Part shown: positions 11,230-22,470 of the stretch, piece by piece
Numbering within the stretch: the stretch's first letter is position 1
Layout of the letters: each line of letters opens with the position of its first letter
Assembly (NCBI RefSeq): GCF_000143415.4
Contig: NW_003314268.1
Span: 2,553,972 to 2,617,971, forward strand
Direction of reading: 5' to 3'
Source of the DNA: Selaginella moellendorffii
Taxonomy: Eukaryota; Streptophyta; Lycopodiopsida; Selaginellales; Selaginellaceae
DNA length: 64,000 bases
Translations under genes and position numbers: made by a program
The notes under the pieces: model-generated
What the model saw: the letters and a program-made list of their open reading frames with translations, nothing else
Told to the model about the DNA's origin: nothing
The model's database searches: none

Positions 11230-11520
11230 TCGAATACAGCCACCACAAGCGTCAAGAACAAACCGGTTGTGGGTGATGGTGTTGGTGGAATCGTACGTCC
11301 CTTTGGCTCGTCCCACAATCTCGGGTCACGCGATGGGATGGACCCTTGGTGAGAACATCGTCGATCGCTCCAAACTTGCCACCCGGGACGAAAGCCACCG
11401 TGGAATTGCTAGTCATGGTGAACAAGCCGCATGCATGCTCCTGGAATTGATTAGATCGATCGTGTCGTGGAAATAGAACTCCAGCACTTGGATTTGAGTT
11501 GCATAGCAAGAGCACGAAAG
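11230..11520 (-). pseudogene. Dirigent-like protein gene remnant with frameshifts
   Basis: Read on the minus strand, dirigent-like motifs occur in the right order but in changing frames. First comes VLEFYFHDTIDLI, then FVPGGKFGAIDDVLTKGP, then EIVGRAKGTYDS, then GLFLTLVVAVFE. These match the usual order of the dirigent beta-barrel (FYFHD, FG-x-IDD-x-LT-x-GP, VGRA-x-GTY and a hydrophobic final strand). At least three frame changes within 300 bp and no plausible introns argue for a dead copy. An apparently intact dirigent-like gene lies at 18,530. Confidence 0.6.
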
Positions 11521-11617
11521 CACCATACTAATCCTAAGGGGAAAAGAAAAACTTATGGAGGAAAGATTCTATGAGTTGTTCAACCTAAAATTAGGTAATG
11601 CACCAATTTAAATACCC

Positions 11618-13324
11618 ATGCATGTAACCGAAGCAAATGAAAAAGAAGTCATGCGTGACAATTTCTCCCCATCACGCTACTTTGTAGTTGTGCTAACTCT
11701 ACTTTCAGTTCCCGCTACTCTGGCTCTAAACTTCTCATTTTTTGAAGAAGCAGCAGATGCCAGATTCGCACCAGAAGGCTATGACTACATCATTGTTGGA
11801 GGAGGTGCTTGTGGATGTGCACTAGCGGCAACTCTGTCGCAAAAGTTCAAAGTCGTGCTGCTGGAAAGAGGCGACTCCCCGTATGGATATCCCGTGCTGA
11901 TGAGAGAGGAGAATTTTGCAGTGAGCATGCTCGATCTAGCTCATTCTCAAGCATTTCTGACCACAGACCTGGTACTAAATGCAAGAGCAAGAGTCCTTGG
12001 GGGAGGAAGCTCCATCAACGGTGGCTTCATGACTCGCGCACCAAAGTCCGAGATAGACAGCATCGTGGGCTTGGATGACTACGCTCAAGTGAATGCATCT
12101 TATGAGTGGCTTGAGAACGGGATATCATCGCTGCCTCGGACTGGACCCTTTCAGACCGCTTACAAGAATGCGCTGCTCCAAGCTGGTGTGACGCCCGATA
12201 ATGGTGTAACTTACGATCACCTTCCAGGAGCGAAGGTTGGAGGCACTCTCTTTGATGGGAATGGAACTCGGAGGCCTGCATCAAACTTGTTGCCCCTGTA
12301 TGCGAATCTGAGCAACGTCCAAGTTGTGATAAACGCTCTTGTTCAGAAGATCATCTTCTCAGGTAATTATTCAGTTTTTATAAGTTTGACGTGTTTTCGT
12401 TTCTCTTAAATAGGTTCTGGTACTCCAAGAGCTGTAGGTGTTCTAGTCACAGGCTGTTTATCTGGGAAAACGTATACTGTTCTTCTCCGGAATTCATCCA
12501 AAAGTGAAGTGATACTCACAGCAGGTGCAATAGGCACTCCTCAGCTGCTCATGCTTAGTGGAATTGGTCCCAGAGACCACCTTCAAGCTAAGATAATCAA
12601 AGTGGTCGCGGATTCCCCCGATGTTGGAAAACACATAGTTGACAATCCATCCACCAGAGTCTACATCGACTCACCATCCCCAGTTGAAGTTTCCCTCATT
12701 CAAAGTGTGGGGATCGATCCATCTGGAACATACTTCGAAGGGTTAAGCAGTCCGCAGCAGAGTCCAATCGTTGTGGTCACGCAGAAGGTTGCTAAGCCTC
12801 GTTCAAGTGGAGAGATCTGACTTTTAACTCTGAATGCTGATGATAATCCTCAAGTCACCTTTAACTACTTCAAAGACTCTGTTGATATGCAGACGTGCGT
12901 GAGTGGAGCCAACACACTTGAAGAAGTTTTACTGACTTCCAGCTTCAGGCCTTTCATCACTGGTTTACAGCCCATGCCTTCTGGTGGCATTGTGGCTGCT
13001 CCAAATCGAAGGAATCCTTTACTAAAGCCAACCATCAACACAACACTCGCACTATACTGTCGAACAGGCCTGGCAACCATGTGGCATTACCATGGTAGCT
13101 GTAGAGTGGGAAAGGTGGTGGATCGAACTTACCGAGTTATTGGGGTCGAAAAACTCCGAGTGCTTGATAGCAGCGTGTTTGATTTCTCTCCAGGGACGAA
13201 TCCTCAGTCGACTTTCATGATGCTAGCAAGGTACAGTATTATTTCTCATTTTCGTTATTCTTGTTTGGTTGAACTAAATCACCTCTGCAGGTACATGGGA
13301 TTGGAAATGGTTAAGCAGGCCTAG
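11618..13324 (+). pseudogene. GMC-family FAD oxidoreductase (HOTHEAD/mandelonitrile lyase-like) with in-frame TGA
   Basis: Exons up to 12362, 12414-13230 and 13291-13324 join in frame (521 codons from the ATG at 11651; another ATG lies at 11618). A secretion signal (YFVVVLTLLSVPATLALN) precedes the FAD-binding motif DYIIVGGGACGCALAATLS. The GMC signatures GARVLGGGSSINGG-like (RARVLGGGSSINGGFMTRA) and [16 protein letters not shown] follow. Active-site region MWHYHGSCRVG and SPGTNPQSTFMMLARYMG are present near the end. The TGA at 12818-12820 interrupts the frame between SSGEI and LLTLNADDNPQVTF, exactly where the family continues, so the simplest reading is a single nonsense change. The stretch just before it also looks shorter than in HOTHEAD proteins. 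A sequencing error is possible. Confidence 0.75.
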
Positions 13325-14566
13325 GCTTAAATGTCATTTTGCTTTACTTGATTATGAACAAAATAAACTTCATTTGATTTTAATGTCTTCTGATGTGAAC
13401 ACCACCAGACAGAGCTAAGAAGTCTACTCTTGATTGGATTATGTTTGAAAAAAATTGATGTCGTTTTCTGAATATATATTTCTAGAATATGCTCGGATAT
13501 TTTGGGATATTCTACCAGGTATTTCTAATTTATATAGTATACTCTACCATCTAATGGTTGATATGCAATAAGATAATCTGGTGAATTAAATTAATAAATA
13601 ATACTAAATGTTTCACTATTCTCAAAATATAAATATTCTAGTATATTCTCAATCTGACGGTTATTATTCATTTAGATTGGTTTTTTAATATCCTTGGAAT
13701 TATCCAGGTATATCTTAGGATATTCTTTTCTAATTTTGTTGTAATCCTTTAAATAAAAAGAGCATATTTATCCATCAAATCTTAGTGAGGTGATTTCAAT
13801 GAAAAACTTGGGAAAATAGTGTATTTTTGTCAGACATAAATTCTCAGCCATAGTTTCAGTTCATATTGATCATTTGGTTGGATATAAATTCTTCTATCTC
13901 TTTCTTTCTAAATTAGAAGACAAGACAAGTGAGAGGTAAAATAAAATAGTTATATTAATATCACTATTGTAGCACATAATTAAAATTATATTATCAAGAT
14001 AGTTTGGTTTGTGTAAAGAAAATACCTAGAATATAGAAATATATTCTACTCACTTATTTGATCCACTCTTTATTGAGATGGCTCTCACAACAAAGCCTTC
14101 ATCTTATCAGTTTTTTTCTCTTTGATTTAATTATTAGTAATTCTTTCTAGCTATAAATATGAACTAGGAACAAAATGACCTTTGATTAGTGAATGTGGCC
14201 CGGTGGTGACAATCTCCACACTTAATATAGTGTACCAAATGATTTCGTATGAACTTCCTTTTCAAAAAACTTTAACCAAAGGTTGTATACAACTTGCATG
14301 AGATCCTACTATAATAGATTATAGTAAGGATTCTATGCAAGTAGAATTTAACATGTTGATAACATGTATACAACCCCACCAATGTCAGAACACCTTAACT
14401 TTGGTGGTTGTTTAGAAAGGATATCACTCTGATATTGTCAAATGAGTCATTTTGTTTTGAAATAATCTTACATTTTCTACTCTAAAAGTTTTCTCTCCTT
14501 AGCCTCTCTAACTGTTCTCAAGGAGCATTGCTTGACTGTTGAGCTACTGGGGTAATCTTCTAAAAA
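13325..14566. other. AT-rich intergenic, no gene seen
   Basis: Strongly AT-rich, with no open frame of note and no recognised RNA gene. A fold-back sequence is annotated separately within it. Confidence 0.5.
14281..14375. repeat. Fold-back (MITE-like) inverted repeat
   Basis: The ends are exact inverted copies (ggttgtatac at 14281-14290, gtatacaacc at 14366-14375). A second inner pair (cttgcatgagatcctactat and its imperfect complement near 14322-14342) forms a strong hairpin. About 20 bp are unpaired on the right side. No clear target-site duplication was seen. Confidence 0.5.
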
Positions 14567-15905
14567 TCACTGTTGAAGCTCTTCATCGTGTAGCCTCTGG
14601 AGCTTGGCCTTGTGCTCCTTGAGAACATCTGGATGCACGTTTTGTGCCTGGAGGTGCTCTAGAACCTCGGCCTGGCATCTAATTGCTTGGCTCCATCTAA
14701 AATTTTCAGAAAAAAAACATAAAAATCAAAGAAAAACCAAATTAGATACCTACCTGTTCATGGACGAGTATACCGCTACCAGGCTGAGAGCTGCAGCCAA
14801 GATGCTGGGATGCCCCATTCCAAAGTTCTTCTCAGCGATCGCCTTTGCCCTCTCGAAGTGTGAGGAGGCTACTGGAATATTTTCGAGCTCCAGGTTTGCA
14901 AATCCCATCAAGTTGAAGACCTCAAACAGGCCCTCGTGCTCACTGCTCTCCGCCTTCAGAATTTCCATGGCCCGGGTGAGTTTTATCAGTGCGGTCCTCA
15001 TCCTTACGACGGTAAACGAGGAATTTGTCCCTGTTCCATCGTTACGAATGCAAGCCATTGCAGCATCTACATACTCTGCGGCCAAAGACCTCCCGAATTG
15101 GCTCTTCTGGAATCTATCATGCAAATGCATAACATCAAGGAGAAAAATAAAATCAAGTTTACCTATTGTTCCCGCCGCCACCTTGTTCCTTGGCATGACC
15201 TAATTCTTCTATCTCGCAAGCTTTATCTTCGCTGCTAGTTTGGATAGTTTCTGAAGATTCTTGTGCATGGCAACTATTGACGTCACCAACTCTCTCCTTG
15301 CTGCTAGTTTGGATAGAATCTACATGGTGTATTGTAGCTTCTGAACATTCCTGTGCGCCAACGTCAATCCCAAAGTCTCCCTCTTTTCCTCTTAGTAAAC
15401 CATCCTCGGCTTGCTTGAGCTCCGCTTCGTTGCGATAGCTGATAAAACCTAGCTCGACTCGAGTTTCATGTTTTTCCCTATCTCCATCACCACCATCATC
15501 TTTCCTTTTTCTCTCAAAGACCCACCAAAGCCCAAACGCTAGAAGAGCTACCACCCCTACGAACACCACAAAAGGAATCAAAGATAGAAGCGCTGTTGTT
15601 TTTGTTGACGCTGGTGATATAGTTGGAGTTGGAGTTGGAGATGGAGTTGGAGATGGGAATGGAGTTGGAGTAGTTGGAGATGGAGTTGGAGATGGGAATG
15701 GAGTTGGAGTAGTTGGAGATGGAGTTGGAGATGGGAATGGTGTTGGAGTAATAGGAGATGGGAATGGAGCTGGAGCTGGAGCGAATGGAGTTGGCGATGG
15801 AGACGGAGGAACTGGAACTGGGGGCCGAAAGTGATGGTGATGCCATCCAATCCTTCTTGAAACTCCCCAACCTTGATAGTCGTGAGGACCTCTCCCAGGA
15901 TCCAT
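14567..15905 (-). CDS. Proline-rich single-pass membrane protein with TPR-like cytoplasmic tail
   Basis: Three exons (15905-15163, 15113-14754, 14696-14567) sum to 411 codons. The N-terminal region is a Pro/Ser/Thr array with a 12-residue unit of the type [12 protein letters not shown] repeated in tandem. One membrane segment follows ([20 protein letters not shown]), with a basic stop-transfer end (FERKRK). The tail has a charged linker and then paired helices ([53 protein letters not shown]) that look like TPR repeats. There is no signal peptide, as in PERK-type proteins. The layout suggests a wall-contacting sensor with a protein-binding tail, but I do not know a named family. The start lies 58 bp after the stop of the upstream gene on the same strand. 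Confidence 0.7.
15620..15790. repeat. Tandem repeat encoding Pro/Ser/Thr units
   Basis: A block of about 36-39 bp built on ggagttggagat is repeated with few changes inside exon 1 of the proline-rich membrane protein. The repeat length keeps the reading frame. Confidence 0.8.
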
Positions 15906-15963
15906 GAAAGGGAAAAGACAACTTCAAACGTTTTAATAGCTCCGACCTCGTCCCTTTAGCAAT

Positions 15964-17941
15964 CTATGTTTGTTCGTCCCTGTAAACCAGCCTCCCACAG
16001 TGCCATCTCTTTGCCCTTCTGGAAACACTGCCCGGAATCTCTTGTAGCATCTCCCTCTCGACATCTGTACACGTTTCCTCGTTGGCCTTTGCGGCCACGT
16101 CGATCGAGCCGTGGTCTTTTCTGGAGCTCTGATCGTCATCGAGCTCAAGCGTCTCCTTATCCCCCGCGAGGATACTTACGTCCCCGGGCTTGCATTCCAC
16201 CGCCTTGATGGATCGCGCGGCCTCGGCTAGCAGCTTGCGTGTCTCGAGCAGCGATGCCATTGCGAATTGGTCTTTGAACGCGATGGCTTCCAGAGCTTTA
16301 GCAGCGGCTTCAGCCTCAGCCATCAACATTCTATACGTGAAAAACACAGCCATGAGTTTTGGAACGATAAGAGAATCCCAAACACTTACTTTGCTCGCTC
16401 GGCGGCCTCTTTCTTCTTCGTATCAACCAGCAACCGACTCGCCCGCAGTTCGCGGAGTTTCTCGGTCTTCTCCGACGCTCGCAAGTCCACGAACGTTGGT
16501 ACCGGGGGAGAAAGTTTCTTGGCTTTATCGGTCGCACTCTCGAGCCTAGAATGCGCAACGCCATTCACCTTCACCGGTGGCTTCTTCTTGAGCACATTCG
16601 CAGCTTCTTTATCTTCGCCAGCCATAACCGCGGACACAAACTTCTCGTTTACGCGTACCCCCGCGGCTGTTCGTCGCGGTTCACCACCAACGAGTGGAAT
16701 TCCAACTGGTTTTGGAGGTTTCGGAGGCTTTGGAGGCCTTGCCGGTCTCGGTGGCCGTGGTTCCCTCCGGGGCTTCGAGGATACTTTAGTGTCTCTTACT
16801 CGCTGTTTCAGAGCTTTCATCACCTTGGTCCTGTACTCCTACACCAAAACACGCAATCTTAAGCTCCTCGAGGAAATGAAGAAAAACTGAAGCTTACTTC
16901 CGATTTCCACTTGGCTTTGATAGCCTCTGAAACTTTCCGGCGGTGCTCATCACTCCATTCCAACCTCCTCTGGCTTCTGGACGTGACTCGCATGCCATCC
17001 TTGAGTTGCCTGATTTCTTCTTTCTCCCGTTGCCTCTCGACATCGTAACTATCCCAATGCAGTTCCTCTTGGTCGTCTCCTCCTTGTCTCGCAGCCTCTG
17101 CAATGCATTCTTGCCACTCGGCCAGGCATTGTTTCTGCAACGCTATGTCCTTGAGCTTTCTTACCCAGTGTTCGTGCACCCCGATGCTGATCTTGGCTTT
17201 GATGTCAGCGCTGTAAAACATCTAGCTTGTCAATCCATCGCGTAACAAAAGAGCAGAAATTTTTTACCTCAAATTTTGCTGGAACCCCCGCAACTTCTCC
17301 CTGATCTGTCCATAAAAAACAAAGACAAAAGATGCAGCTATCATATATGTTTTTCCAAACCTTGGGATCTCTCATCGCCAGTAACGTTCTCTCCCTGATT
17401 CGCTTGATAGTCTCTGTCGCGGAAAGAAAGGAAAAATCTCGATAGCTCAGCAAGTTGGAAAGTAACAAAACAAATCGAGAAACCTGGTGGATGTTTTCTT
17501 CCTGTGTTCCAAGGAAGCCGGCCTTTGTTCGCGGCACTGATTCGTTGCCTCCGCAGCTCTTCCACCTTGAGTTGCTCTTCAGGAGTCCGACCCTTGCATG
17601 GCCCCGGCAGCATTTTAAGTCCCTTGTTCCATGGAACTCTCTTTGGACGCACGCTCAAGCTTTTATCCTTGCCTTCACCTATATAGATGCAAAAGCATCA
17701 GCACTCTACCTCAATTTCATCTGGTACCAGTTTGATCATCCAGACTCTTGTCATGTTGAGCGCTACACACCGTCAGTGCTCCTCTTCTTCCTGGGAACAA
17801 TCTAATGGAATTCTTTTGCGGGATTTCTCTGTCCCAGGAGCTGGCAGATACTCGTGATGCTGGCCTGCGAGACTCCAAGATTTTAAGCATTTCTACTGAG
17901 GAGCTTAACGCTTACAAGGCAGTAGAGCTGCATAGACTCAT
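15964..17941 (-). CDS. Plastid-type NUMOD3-motif protein
   Basis: Eight exons: 17941-17916, 17864-17728, 17678-17484, 17413-17361, 17305-17268, 17210-16898, 16838-16390, 16330-15964. They sum to 526 codons in frame. The N-terminus is Ser/Ala/Arg-rich and lacks acids for its first 25 or so residues (MSLCSSTALPASRVSASSW), which fits a plastid transit peptide. NUMOD3 modules follow: KRVPWNKGLKMLPGPCKG, RISAANKGRLPWNTGRKHP, KISIGVHEHW and WSDEHRRKVSEAIKAKW. NUMOD3 is a small DNA-binding motif first described in mobile homing endonucleases; plants have nuclear genes with it, and no nuclease domain is visible here. The middle is very basic and Pro-rich (RPPRPARPPKPPKPPKP); the end is helical. A nucleic-acid role in plastids is inference. 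Confidence 0.75.
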
Positions 17942-18529
17942 CCCTCGAGAAACACGAAATTCCCCAAAGTTCGTGCCTGCGTCACAAAGTTAGGCAAGAT
18001 TATGGAGAGGAACTGCCTTACCAGCTGCATTGCTTGGCGATCACATTGCCAATAAACCCTAGCTCGCTACTCCTATCCGCCAAGAACCCTAAATTTGTAA
18101 TATCCAGACTGCGCGCAATTACGTCCAAGCTCTTTTTGGGAGGACCTAAAGCCCCAACCAGCGTTGATGGGATGATGGACCATATCGCATTTTGCGCTGT
18201 GTCTAGACTCAGAGACAATGCGACTGGAACCAGCATCCATACAATGCAGCAAATAGCCTGTAAAGGCATCCTAGAGCTTTGTGAACTATAGCAAATACCG
18301 CGTCAAGGCATCCTTGAGCTTTGTAAACTGCAGCAAACACCACCTTGACTTAGAGCTTCTCTGAGGTCACACAAAAGATAACATAAAGAGATCATATCGG
18401 AGTTTGACTTTGAGCACCGACAGAGATGATTTTAAACTTTTCTTCTCCTGCGGTTGGCAATCACGACTTTCTACACTCAGCACTTGATATTTTATCGGAG
18501 AGCTTTGTCACTCACTGCATAGTCCGAGC
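17942..18529. other. Intergenic with a partial tandem duplication
   Basis: It lies between two divergent genes. A segment of about 50 bp beginning gcagcaaatagcc (from about 18,247) is repeated imperfectly downstream (from about 18,293). Short open frames here (83-85 codons) look random. It probably contains the promoters of both neighbours. Confidence 0.45.
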
Positions 18530-19184
18530 ATGACCCAACTCCTGATCATGGCGCTCCTGATTGGCGTTGTTATCGCAGGGGTACATTCAAAGACTTAAAG
18601 CTCCACAAATAATTTTCGGATTCTTCTTTTTTTCTTTCCAGGCTACTGCATCGTTTCCTGGTCGGTATCATCTGCTGGGCACAAAAAAGGTCGAAAAACC
18701 CTCTCTCTTGTTTTTTCCTGATCCCGCTAAGCATTTGTTCTAGATTTACGTGCAAATTGTTGGGCGTACCGTAGGCAGCAAGACTCAAACCGAGTTCCCC
18801 GTATCCGGGGGGCCCGTACAGCAGTTCCCCAATTACACTCCAGGATACCAGGCAACGTACAGCGCAAAGTTCACCAAAGCGCTGGATTACTTCTCAGCCC
18901 AGCTAGGGACAATCACGGGTTTTGTTGGTGCCACCACAAACACTTCTACATTCCAGACGGGCACCATAGCTTTCAAGGATGGAAGTGGAAGCATATACTT
19001 TTCTGGCACAGCCGATGGATCTCTCTCCTCCAAGTTTGTTTTCTCCGTTACCAGTGGTATTGGCCGTTACCTTGGAACCTTTGGTGACATTCAAGTTTCA
19101 CTAGCAAATGTTACTGACAGTGGAACTAGTATTACAGCTCTCTATACAATCACTCTCTATGCTACTCCAAGGATCCGCAATTAG
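18530..19184 (+). CDS. Secreted dirigent-like protein
   Basis: Three exons (18530-18580, 18642-18689, 18744-19184) give 179 residues in frame. The N-terminus is a signal peptide (MTQLLIMALLIGVVIAG). The mature part is a beta-rich domain: IYVQIVGRTVGSKTQTEFPV, TGTIAFKDGSGSIYFSGTAD, FVFSVTSGIGRYLGTFGDIQ and a final ITALYTITLYA. The order of strands, with a gly-rich turn before the last two, resembles dirigent/allene-oxide-cyclase-like barrels, though the FYxHD motif is not clear. Dirigent proteins steer radical coupling in lignan and lignin formation in the wall. The exact family is uncertain; the exon structure and secretion are well supported. Confidence 0.65.
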
Positions 19185-21024
19185 CCAAGGATCTGGCATT
19201 AAAACATAAAACCACTAGGAGGAATTGCTAACCCCTTATAATGTAAAACTTTTGCACCTATGTAAATCTTAAAGCCAAGTCATCAAACTTCTAAAAATAA
19301 ATTTAGTATTCCAGTCTGAAACCCAGTCTATTTAAGTATAAATATCTCTATTCAAGATTGATAGTTTAATAGTTGTGAAGTTTGTCACAAGTGTCTGAAC
19401 AACGAGGCACAAAACCGTCCACATGTTGTCTAGTCTACAATTTTATGGCCATAATACATCCATGATGGCATATTTCTATTATCACTTGCATAGATATGGA
19501 GTATAATTTTGACTGCCTGCTGTTTGACTTAGGGCAGTTGTCTTGGTCTCTGATGTTGGTACCCAAGATCAGTAGATGAGTTTTTTGAAGTCTATTTTCT
19601 ATGTAGATCATTGTTGCAATGTTGAACTGCCAATGACATATATGGAAGTTTTCCAATTTACCTTTTCTAATTGGGTAGAGGATAAAGAATATAGGGCTGT
19701 GGCATTGAAGAAATGTTTATGAGGAAAGTTAAAAATGTCCATCATTTGCACAGGGATTTGAAAATTTCTTCCAATCAAAGTCTAATTGATTTTGCCACTT
19801 GGATGCAACCAAAATTAAAACTACTAGTTACTTTGTAATTTAATTTAGAATTTCAGAGCCAATATTGTATAAGTATATGAGGCTCATTGATCCCTCCTAA
19901 ATCACCATTTCACCAATCATTGGAATCGATAGCAAAGAAAACCATGTGGTCTAGCTTTTGGGGCTAATATAAAATGTGGTAGGCTTTAGAATATATTACC
20001 TTGGTTTGAAGTGTTAGTGTTTTTGCATGCATTTATGTGCTATTTATGTGCCAAGAACAACAATGTCACCATAAAAGTCCAATCTATAGAAGTCTAAATG
20101 GTAGTAGAGGATATGCACCTCCCTACTGGCATCCAAGAAGTTCCTATTGAAGGAGAACATGAGTATAGAGAGGTAAACAAAGACCATATGGAGATAGATG
20201 ATGATGTTGAGGATAACTAGTTGCCTCAAGTGGAGGAAATACCAAATATTCACATTGGATCATGATTTGTATTGCATTCATTATACAACTTGTATATTCT
20301 TTAGAGCATCCACTATTTTCTTACAGCAATAAAGAAGGCACTAGAGGGCTAAAACCACCCTTTCTTGGGAACATCTGCCAGTCACAAAGCTGCTAGATAG
20401 CATCAACATATTTATGTAAATGTTGTTCTTAAATTGCATGGTGTAGGGTATAATATAAATGCAAGTTCTTGTTCAACTAGAAGCAATGGCTTAACACAAG
20501 TGGCCAATACAATAATGTTGTTACACTTGCAAGCAAGGAGGACATATAGCTCAATTTGTTCTACATTGTGGGAGCTTGGAGCAATATTGGATGTGGTTAT
20601 AGAGATGGAGAGCAACAATAAAAAACCTAGACCTCTAGCATCTGGAGGAAACTTTGGCATTAGAAATAATGGGGATGAAAATATGGTTTTAATGATTGCT
20701 AGCTTTGCCAAACTTCTTTAGCTGGGTGGTGAAGCTTTTTTATATTGTGTACTAAATAATCATGCCATACCATGTTAGTGAGAGTGGCAACCAGTCTTAG
20801 CAACTCCAAGTCCTTGAGGCCAATTTCAAGTAATTGTTTTGTGATGATGGTATTTAAGATGTCCTCACTAATGCATCAAGCATTGTAGGGAAAGAGGACA
20901 TGTTGGAGGAGATTATGCCTTGGTATTAGGAAAGATTGTGAGCTAAAATATCCACATTGCTACACTTTCTCAAATTAAATATGTTTATTAGGCAACTACA
21001 AATGTGATTTGCAATCTAAGGGAC
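19185..21024. other. Start of the transposon island, no gene seen
   Basis: AT-rich, low-complexity sequence with stops in every frame. I recognise no protein family or RNA gene. It is probably decayed repeat DNA. Confidence 0.45.
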
Positions 21025-22470
21025 TGTAAGAACAAATCAGTGGAGCCGAAACCATGCCAAATGCTAATGACTAAGGTAGAAGTCTAATGAGTATAACATG
21101 TTTGGACCAAAAACTCCAACTCGGAAAATCAAGAGTGGGAGTGGAACTCCCAAATAAGTGCTTAAGGAATGAGTATAAAATAATCGATAAGCGAGTTACT
21201 TGAAAGGGATATAAGAAGGACCAACATATGGCAAGTGTCATGACATATAAAAGTGTCAAGACCGAGACTAAGATAGAGATTGAAACTGAGTTTAAGATTG
21301 AGATTAAGATTGAGACTGAAACCAAGATTAAGACTGAGTCTGAGTCCGAGTCCAAATCCAAAGGTGAAAACCCAAAGCGATCTGAAAAGGGGGTTCCAAA
21401 AGTATAGTAAGGAGAGTGTGGGGGAGAACTTTAGTGAAATTAGTTTAGTTAGGAAAGGTTAGTGTAACCAAGAAAGGCTACACCCATGTGGTGGGTGATG
21501 ATATAACCATTAAGAAGTCCAAAGTTAGAGTGAACATCAATAGATAAGTGGGGTTACTTGGTAAAGTGGTCAAAAGTTAGCTCTAGCTCCTTTGGGAAAT
21601 TGAATGGTTAATGCTCCAAATAACACTACTTATTTGGATATCTTATGTGCCTCATCAGAATTTCACTCTAGCCATATGGCTAGAGCACCCTAGAGGCAGA
21701 AGGTGGGGGAAGTACCCATGAGGCTTGTATTGGGCCATGGTGTTTTGAAATGTCAAAGTTGAGTTTGAGATGAAGCTTGTGGCCAAGTCTGAGATGGAGG
21801 TCAAGACAAGGTCTGAGATGGAGTTCAAGTCCAAAACTAAGACTGAAACCAAGACTAAATTTGAGGCCATAGTCGAGATTAAGATTGAGACCAAGTCCAA
21901 GTCTTAGTTTGAGTTCAAGTCCAAATACTAATACAGGTTGTGGGGTGAAAGCTTAAAGCAAACTGTAAGCAACTAAAGAGAACGACTTGAGAGACGGTCC
22001 ATGGGGTTCAAATATAGAGGGAAAGGGCTCATGAATAAGAGTGCACCCCCTTTTCCAATTCGTTAAGGGTCTTGGGATAGTTGGAGTTAAGCATCCTTGG
22101 GTTTGAATAGTACTGAGCTGGGTGACCTCCCGGGAAGTCCAAACTCATGAGCTTACACAAACATCCCCTAGGGAGGGAGTCTATAAAGAATTCCAAAAGT
22201 ATAGTAAGGAGAATGTATAGGAAGATTTTAATGGAATTAATTTGGCTAGAAAAGGCCAGTGTGACTATGTGGTGGGTGATGATATAACCATTAAAGAGTC
22301 CAAGACTAGAGTAAACATAAATGAACAACTGAAGTAACTTGGTGAAGTGATCAAGAGTTGGCTTTAGATTAAATGGTCAATGCTCATAATCCAAGTGTGG
22401 GTGACACTATCTACTTGGATACCTTGCATGGCTCATGGAAATCTCGCTCTAGCTAGCTAGGGTTTTTGAG
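21025..22470 (+). repeat. Decayed LTR relatives of the TE1 family
   Basis: Read on the plus strand, this resembles the TE1-family LTR in its own sense. Matching blocks in order are: tgtaagaacaaatc at the start, gtttggaccaaaa, a hexamer array of the type gagactgag (21,250-21,360), ggttccaaaagtatagtaagg, gtggtgggtgatga and atggctagagcacc (near 21,675). A second array and a second copy of the ccaaaagtatagtaagg block follow (21,780-22,470). The copies are opposite in orientation to TE1, and divergence is high. Confidence 0.65.
22086..22140 (+). repeat. 5S rRNA-like segment (A box to C box) within repeat DNA
   Basis: These 55 nt match the 3' half of plant 5S rRNA without gaps: gttaagcatccttggg (A box), tagtact, and gggtgacctcccgggaagtc (C box). 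By eye about 45 of 55 bases agree with the plant consensus as I remember it. The 5' half of 5S rRNA is missing, so this is not a normal 5S gene. It sits in sequence shared with 44.2-44.5 kb. Cassandra-type elements carry 5S sequence in their LTRs; whether this belongs with them is open. Confidence 0.6.

Noticed and set aside
18018-18291. Overlapping 83- and 85-codon frames on both strands
   Set aside because: No domain, no splice context, and both strands open equally.
22086-22140. Functional 5S rRNA gene
   Set aside because: The 5' half of 5S rRNA is missing and the boxes are diverged; kept only as a 5S-like repeat segment.
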